This document shows positions 57,680 through 64,000 of a DNA stretch of 64,000 nt, piece after piece (position 1 is the first letter of the stretch; each line of letters opens with the position of its first letter). The position numbers and the translations under genes were made by a program. The notes under the pieces are model-generated. The model made no database searches and had not been told where the DNA came from. It saw nothing but the letters and a program-made list of their open reading frames with translations. Source of the DNA: Galdieria sulphuraria (lineage: Eukaryota; Rhodophyta; Bangiophyceae; Galdieriales; Galdieriaceae); contig NW_005178443.1 in NCBI RefSeq assembly GCF_000341285.1, positions 96,260 through 160,259 of the forward strand, read 5' to 3'.

Positions 57680-60190
57680 TTATTCTTTCATTTCTGTGTT
57701 TTCTTCCAGTAACATCGTTGCAATTAGAATTTGTTGAATATATTGTTCTGGTATACCCATCAACTCTAGTGACTTTCTTCGAATCACTTGAGGATTATCT
57801 CCAAATATGCGTAAAAATCTCGAAGCATGACGAGAGGCAAATTCTTCCGGTAATAACGCAGACTTGCAAAGAAACTCTTTCCAGTCAAAATGTGTAATAT
57901 CACTTGATACTTGTTCGCTTCTTGTTATACCTTCTTCCACTTGCATAGCACTTTGAAAACCTTCCATTTGCATCCTATTCTCCTCATTGGTTCTCGGTCT
58001 TATATTTCGAGCCACTCTTAAAGTAACAGTTGATTGCTCAGCTTCCAAAGATGAAACATATTCATTGGACATCGACTCAAAGACAGTTTCACACCATACT
58101 GAAAAGTTTTTAGAAAACTCTCCTCGGTTTGCTTCCCCAATTTTCCTCAACGTTTCGACATTATCTCTTCCCAAATACATTTCAAGGTTCCTTTGAGAAA
58201 CAATTACCAATTGCAGACATGATCGACTACTTTCATTCAAAGTTGATCCCGAAGAATGTTGAGTCACAAAACCACTTGCATCTTCAACAATATTATGTTC
58301 TTCGGTAGAGAAACCTACAGATTGATCATATCTAGTACATACTACCACAAACTGAAAACGAAGTTGAACAGATGAAAAAGATTCGTCATTCAAAACGGAA
58401 ACAACTCCCTTAAAAAATTTTTTGGCTTCTTCCTCAATATTTGTTTTCGAAAATTCAGTTTTGTGATAAAATTTGAATGAAAATCCAACAACATAACGTG
58501 TTTGTCCATTATGGAATACAACATATGCATCAGGACCACTCGAATTGCCCTCCTTTGGAACAAAAATACCACAATGTTGTAAATAATCTCTATAATGACC
58601 AGAAAATGAACGAGAGACATTTCTCAAGATGGGTATATCATTAGATTTTGTAGATTCCATAGAATACGAAACATTGTCCTGTTCAATAAAAGAACCCTGG
58701 AAAATTCCTGGAATAGCAGAATGTACAATAGGCGAGGAATTAGAATGAAGAAAAGTTAATAAGCGAAAACGAAAGATCTTCATAAATACAAATTCAAAGA
58801 AGACTCCTTTTGCTGTTGAAGTGTCGGGAATATAACTAAACGGAGATAAAGGAAAAAGTTCAGTAGCTTCACGGAAAAAGTTATAGTTGCTATGAGCTCG
58901 CAATATAAATTCACAACAACCAATCTTAAACTTAGTGCCCAAATCAATCCCGTCAGTTCCACAATTTTCAGAATAAAACCCAAAAGTTGCAACCAAGTCC
59001 ATCAAATAAGTTCTCGTTCCACATAGAGTAATTGCAAATCCGATTGGGAAAATCGTTCCGAGTTGATAATTCAAAAGGACAAATTGATATCGAAGAAGGG
59101 TTGCGGAATCTAGTATCTCCGGAATAATAAACGTTCCTGACTCATTTAGTATATCTTCAAAGACACCATCTAATAAAAATTCCATATTGTCGTTGTTGAT
59201 AGCAGGTTGCGATAAGTTTGCAACTTTCCCTACTAGGGCTAATAAAGTATTCTTTACAATCAACGGAATACCTCCTGTCTTCTTCTTCAACAATTCTACG
59301 AATCGATACCGTAATTCATCAGAGGGCAATAACCAGTCCTTCAAGGACTTTCCATCATAAATTGCCAGCTCAATATATTCGTTAATATCATGGAGATTAA
59401 AGGGATTCAGCCGCAACATATGGAGACTCACTCTACTGGAGCGAGCATCAGACAGGCGGGCTGAGATTTCAGCAGTCCGACCTGCCAAATAGACAATTAC
59501 CTTCCCTGTAATCAACAAATCACGTAAAATACGGAAGAAATTCCGGAAAGGTACATATTTTGGGTCAGACTCGACGAACTGTTTCGTGGTAAGTTCACTA
59601 TAGTATGTGGTGAGGTAACTCAGGTGACTAAGTTCGTCTATCATCAAAAATAAATATTGTTTCTGAAATTGTTCGAGAAGATACTGGACAAATAAAGAAA
59701 CACTAGGTTGCTTCATCGCTGCGTCCGTGAATTCTACAATTTCTCGGGCACTCATACCATTACACTCGGCTGTAGCCATAGCTATGTTATACATCAAAGC
59801 CTTTCGAAACCTTGGAAAAGGAGCATCAGAAAAGCTCTCTCTTAGTTCTAAGATAACTGACAAAGTGTTTTCCGCAAAGTGTTTCCAAGAAAAAATCTTC
59901 AAATCAACTTTTCCCGATGAGCTCTTGTTGAAAACCTCCGTCTCCGTCTGCTCTTCTTCTTCGTCGGCGAATTTTTTTAAAAACTCTAAAAAATTTTCAC
60001 CAACAAAACTCTTGCCAGCCCCAAAAATATGAGGAGAGAAACAAGCTGAAGGGCGTATGTTAAAGTTTCCCTCAACTGGAGAAAACTGGTGCAAATAAGT
60101 TAGAAGAATAGAGTAAACATCTTCTTTTCTATCTATTAACGGTACTTTTGTCATTCCAGGCAAACTTATGCGTATCTCTTGACTAGCCAT
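57680..60190 (-). CDS. P-loop NTPase with candidate PD-(D/E)XK-like nuclease segment, intronless
   Basis: One uninterrupted frame; the first true ATG is at 60190, giving 836 residues. It opens with IPLIDRKEDVYSILL-like sequence. A P-loop with a non-standard first position (HIFGAGKS, K60) and a Walker B strand YLFLMIDELS (D185, E186) follow. Next is VYLAGRTAEISARLS, resembling the helix after the sensor strand of STAND/AAA ATPases. Further on, KGVFFE (E466), GPDAYVV (D554) and VVGFSFKF (K573) have the order and spacing of a degenerate REase-type active site, with Ser where Glu or Gln is usual. The last 60 residues are helical and SAM-like. The NTPase-plus-REase order recalls Crinkler/RHS-type proteins and the archaeal-ATPase families reported from Galdieria. 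The role is unknown; both readings are inference. Confidence 0.7.
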   Translation of the reverse strand: MASQEIRISLPGMTKVPLIDRKEDVYSILLTYLHQFSPVEGNFNIRPSACFSPHIFGAGKSFVGENFLEFLKKFADEEEEQTETEVFNKSSSGKVDLKIFSWKHFAENTLSVILELRESFSDAPFPRFRKALMYNIAMATAECNGMSAREIVEFTDAAMKQPSVSLFVQYLLEQFQKQYLFLMIDELSHLSYLTTYYSELTTKQFVESDPKYVPFRNFFRILRDLLITGKVIVYLAGRTAEISARLSDARSSRVSLHMLRLNPFNLHDINEYIELAIYDGKSLKDWLLPSDELRYRFVELLKKKTGGIPLIVKNTLLALVGKVANLSQPAINNDNMEFLLDGVFEDILNESGTFIIPEILDSATLLRYQFVLLNYQLGTIFPIGFAITLCGTRTYLMDLVATFGFYSENCGTDGIDLGTKFKIGCCEFILRAHSNYNFFREATELFPLSPFSYIPDTSTAKGVFFEFVFMKIFRFRLLTFLHSNSSPIVHSAIPGIFQGSFIEQDNVSYSMESTKSNDIPILRNVSRSFSGHYRDYLQHCGIFVPKEGNSSGPDAYVVFHNGQTRYVVGFSFKFYHKTEFSKTNIEEEAKKFFKGVVSVLNDESFSSVQLRFQFVVVCTRYDQSVGFSTEEHNIVEDASGFVTQHSSGSTLNESSRSCLQLVIVSQRNLEMYLGRDNVETLRKIGEANRGEFSKNFSVWCETVFESMSNEYVSSLEAEQSTVTLRVARNIRPRTNEENRMQMEGFQSAMQVEEGITRSEQVSSDITHFDWKEFLCKSALLPEEFASRHASRFLRIFGDNPQVIRRKSLELMGIPEQYIQQILIATMLLEENTEMKE

Positions 60191-63100
60191 TTTCCACGCC
60201 GCCAATCCAAAATCAATGAATGAGTGATGATGATAAAAGGGTGATGAAAGCGATGACCTAAAAGCTTTCAAAGGAGCCGAGAACAAAACACTTGGAGGAG
60301 GACAAAGGAGATGGAAGAGAGTGTATGTTTTATTGTTCGAGAGATTGCTTTATTTGGTGATTGGTAAAACTGATCTCTTTGACACTTCTAGACTCACAAT
60401 GACAATAGAGAGAAAGCAGGAATATTTTCTTGCTTGTCATAACTAGAAACTTTCTTTTACTATAGACAAGAAATAGGTTTCTATGAGTTTTTGTGGTGAA
60501 TTAGATTGATGGGTACTATTTCTATGGCTTGTATACTGTAAGAGAGTTTTTCTACTATCTTCCACACCATCTTACACGCAAACTCCTATATACAAGTCTA
60601 ATAAGATACAAGCTTTTTGTAAGTTACAGACGAAATACAGTGGGAAACAGAGAATTGCAATGAATGGGAAGTCTGTTAGTTTGTAACCGTTCGTAGCAGA
60701 GTTTATAAATACAAAAATATCTAATTGAATTTGGAGAAGTGTATTATGTAGACTGTCATACTGACTTATCATTAAATACAAGCCATTATTGATATAATAG
60801 CTACACAAGTTGTCTATCCTTTGTTCGACTTTTAAAAAGTTCTGAATATGTCGTATATAAAAACATCAATAAAGGCTTCAAATATAGTAACTATAACCGT
60901 TCATTTTCCACATATCGATGCTGAAAAAAGAGTAAAAGACTGAGCCAAAAAATTATTTTGCTAAAGAAGAAGCCTTTTATACTTGAGTCAAGGTCGAGTA
61001 GTGTACCAACTTGAAAGCTTCAGCAATTCTCCAACTGAAAGCCACTCCATATTGAAGAACTTTTACCCAACATGACTCTTGACTGAAATACGTTGTAGTT
61101 CCTAAGTTATCTGTCAAGTGATTGTTGTGGAATGACAATACTTCAAGATTGGATATGGTTTCCTTTGACTAATTAGAAACAATTCTGTTCCACTCTCAAA
61201 GTTGTCCTTTGCAATGCAATATAAATAGAACTCCTCTGTAAATAGTAATTTTCTGAAATAGAAAGTTTTTTATCTGACTGTCACATGGATAGATTCATTT
61301 AAGATGCTCTTGTTCTATTAATAGTCAAACGAAATTTTTTATATCGAATATCATCTTTGCAACCGGGTTCCTTTCCCTATCTAAGAGTCGGTGAGTTTTC
61401 AGTCTAATTCACTAAAACAGAGTTTGAATATATAGTGTCGTGAATACTTTTGAGATAGAGTTTGAATTGCAAACCAAAATACTTTTTTTAGTATTTGTTC
61501 TTATCTTTACTATATTTTCTCTTAGTTCCAACAAGTTTCATATTTGTAGAAGCCATTCATATGAATTCCAAGGCTAGAAATGCAGTTTGAAAAAAACACA
61601 TAAAAACGAAAGGAATCTAAACTTTTATCGAATTTCAAGAAACTAAAACTCTTTTTTAGACCGCAGTGCAGGTCCTCAAGTTGGAGCCTCAAGTTTTTGC
61701 TGCCACTTTTTTCGTTTGGTCTAAAACCGAGGAAAACTCTCTTCTATTCATTTAACAAAAGATAGGAAGGACAGTCCAAGTGAAATCTACAAACAACCTT
61801 TTCCGTTTCAGTCTTTGAGATTTATAATACATAGAGTTACTGTTCTTCTTTCAACAGACTAGAAAGACAACGTAGCAGACACTTTAAGAATGTTTTGAGA
61901 TATTCTTTCGGTAACCACTTTACTAAGTATTTGGACAAGAAAGGATATTTTTCATTCTAGTATTCAACATGTATGTATGTATAGTCTATTCATTTTGAAT
62001 CATTGCTACAACTCTGCAATATTGCAAAATTGACACCAAAAATAGCCTTCAAATGAAAACCTTTTAGTTTTGAAACATGTTTAAAGGTATCTCCGAAATA
62101 TTTGAAAGATTGCACTAGTGTATTAACCGAGTCATTCTCCTGCACACAAGTGCATATTCAATATCCAATTTCTGTAAGAGTCAACAACTCCTGTTTCTTT
62201 CTCCTCTGAAAATACTTGCAGACAATACTGATATTTGATACTGTGGATTTTGTTGAGAGAAAACTTATTTTCAAAAAAGTTCAATTCAGTCCAACTGAGT
62301 CTATCCTCTCGATTCTCTTCTCGTTTTTCATCATAGCATTTGAATCATAGTTGAATTCTCTCTTCCATGTCGTCGACTGTATAGTTGAGGTGTTTTTGAA
62401 GGTAAACATGACTGCTTAGGTTTAAAGGCTTTCACTGCCTCCTCTTGAACTTTGTAAAAACCACAAACTGTGAACATATATAAGAAAGCAAACTATAAAT
62501 AGTACAAAGCTGCTTTAGGGCATGGATAACTCCAAGGGAACGCTTATTTCTTCCAGTACGAAGAAAACAAAACTTTTAAAAGCTCTGCAAATTCAAGGAA
62601 AGATTTGTTTAGCTCCACTTGTCTCCTACTCTTTTTCCACTCTCTCATCCATAAGCTCCTTGAATAAGTGAGTCATAATACAAAAAGTTATTCGCGTTAG
62701 ACACTAGGCAGAAGACTCGCGAAATATAAACAGATGGATACACTGGTGGAGGCTTCTTTTTAGATATTGGTAACAAGAATCAAAGACAACTCAAAGTTTT
62801 GTATAAACAAACTGTCTATATATACAAGAAACGTTCATTTCCAATAGAAACAAGTCAAACATAAAGAAGAAAAGATATAGTTTTATAAAAATTGTCACTA
62901 AAAAGAAAGAATAATGTCACTATGAAATAATACAACTAATCAGCAGAATAAAAGCTGAGCACAATTAACATAAATAATATGATGGTGATTATCCAAACCG
63001 GTAAAGGTCTTGTTCTTTTAAATATACTAGATAAATTTCGTCTACTAGTGAAAAGAAAAAAATAAAAACGTAGAAATAATGGAAAAATAAGAATCTTTCA

Positions 63101-64000
63101 TCTCCCCTCTTGGCAAAGTAAAAAAGAAAGGTGAATCTTGAAACATAAGTGCAAGGAGAACCAAAAGCATCACCACTCTTACTGTCGTTATACCAGAGAA
63201 AACTCTCAACAAGTTCTTTACGAAAAGAACAAACAAACTAAGACCTTGAAACGTTGGAGGCTCGATCCTACTTATCGTAGGTAGTTTATGTACGAATTTG
63301 TGTATAGACAAAAGTATTCCCAACCTTCGGTCAGTTTTTTACTATCGTCCTGTCCTCTCTATACTTCCCAACTCTACAGTTGAATATACGATTTAGTCTT
63401 CTATATAACTCGTAATCGAACAAAGATTGCTCCTTGAACGAATTTGCATAGAAGGAAAGATTATAGCTCTCACAATGCAAGCCAAACAGAGTTAATGTCA
63501 TTGAAATTAGAAAATGACAATTTTACACCTTCAAACAGTTTCCCTAAATTTTGAGTGACCAACAAAGAAAGGTTCTCAGATCGAGAAAGAGGTCAAAAAC
63601 TGGTGGTAGCAAAAACCGTTCTTGATTTGTTATCAAAATAGGCTCACAAGTAGTTTGAAATTTACCTTGCAGAGACAAGATTGAGCAAACTCAACTCTGT
63701 TAAAAGGCTACAGTGTCGCTAGGGAGTTGAGAGGACCTTTGTTACGACACTGTTCTTCTCGTTTCACAACAATACTGAGATGTGAGATTGATTGCATCTA
63801 GCACACAAATTGTTCCAGAAACTTTTTACATATCTCCAAGTGGAATATTTTCTTTCATAAAACTCACTAGTCACTCAAAATAATATATCTCCAGTGAAAG
63901 GAGAGAATACAAAGCGATCCTTCTCATAATAATCCAATCAGAAATGAACACAATGGTTTGAGTGTGGATGGGAAGGAAGGCTCAGTGAGGTTTCAAGAAC
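60191..64000. other. Long region without recognisable genes
   Basis: About 3.8 kb of AT-rich sequence. The longest frame is minus 63045-63323 (92 codons), which starts at TTG and has a hydrophobic stretch (VVMLLVLLALMF); without an ATG or homology I do not call it. No tRNA, snRNA, transposase or tandem array was seen. Genes made of short exons, like the one at 53.6 kb, could still be hidden here. Confidence 0.45.

Noticed and set aside
61650-61720. Locally less AT-rich stretch with near-repeat cctcaag, possible ncRNA
   Set aside because: Only two short copies and no foldable structure or promoter boxes.
63045-63323. Minus-strand 92-codon hydrophobic frame
   Set aside because: It begins at TTG; the first ATG leaves 41 residues, and there is no homology or splice context to support it.
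1-64000. CRISPR arrays, transposases, rRNA and plasmid-type origins
   Set aside because: None were seen; the window is eukaryotic nuclear DNA and has no regularly spaced direct repeats beyond short (AT) and (TAA) runs.

Overview
This is nuclear DNA of a compact, AT-rich eukaryotic genome. Almost every gene is interrupted by very small introns (53 modelled; nearly all 44-80 nt, one of 157 nt). Most are GT-AG and three are GC-AG. Intergenic gaps are short, and two convergent coding sequences overlap. Tiny introns together with plant/animal-type housekeeping genes fit a unicellular red alga of the Galdieria (Cyanidiophyceae) type. That assignment is an inference from gene structure and composition, not from a database match.

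Layout, left to right. 0-5 kb: the 3' part of an unrecognised Ser-rich protein, an unrecognised secreted protein (4 exons, minus), and a SIP5/DA2-like RING protein. 5-13 kb: an ABHD4/5-type hydrolase converging on, and overlapping by 22 bp, the spliceosomal helicase BRR2. 14.6-20 kb: a bZIP factor, importin-5 and the ubiquitin-like URM1. 20-25 kb: a divergent aspartate-aminotransferase-like protein, a short RecQ helicase with a C-terminal PIP-box-like motif, and a NUP50-like nucleoporin. 25-32 kb: a phototropin/Fpk1-type AGC kinase and FANCI. 31.6-39.9 kb: DPH7, a 6-kb single-exon BIG-type Sec7 ARF-GEF and CCDC25. 40-48 kb: cytosolic isoleucyl-tRNA synthetase, PP4 catalytic subunit, 14-3-3 and protein phosphatase methylesterase. 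48.8-51.2 kb: tRNA-Val(CAC) and a mitochondrial-looking TPR protein.

From about 51 kb rightwards the character changes: gene density drops. The region holds a previously fragmented five-exon Cys/Gln/Tyr-rich secreted protein, some possibly decayed coding traces, and an intronless 836-residue protein with a P-loop NTPase and a candidate PD-(D/E)XK-like nuclease segment. It ends in about 3.8 kb where I see no gene.

Functionally the window is mainly housekeeping: splicing (BRR2), nuclear transport (IPO5, NUP50), DNA repair (RecQ, FANCI), translation and tRNA modification (IleRS, URM1, DPH7, tRNA-Val), vesicle traffic (BIG, Fpk1-like kinase) and phosphatase control (PP4, PPME1, 14-3-3). The most unusual items are the NTPase-nuclease-like protein, the Cys-rich secreted protein, the aminotransferase that has lost key substrate and cofactor residues, and the three GC-AG introns. 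All exon models come from reading frame, splice signals and family alignment from memory; none was tested against transcripts.
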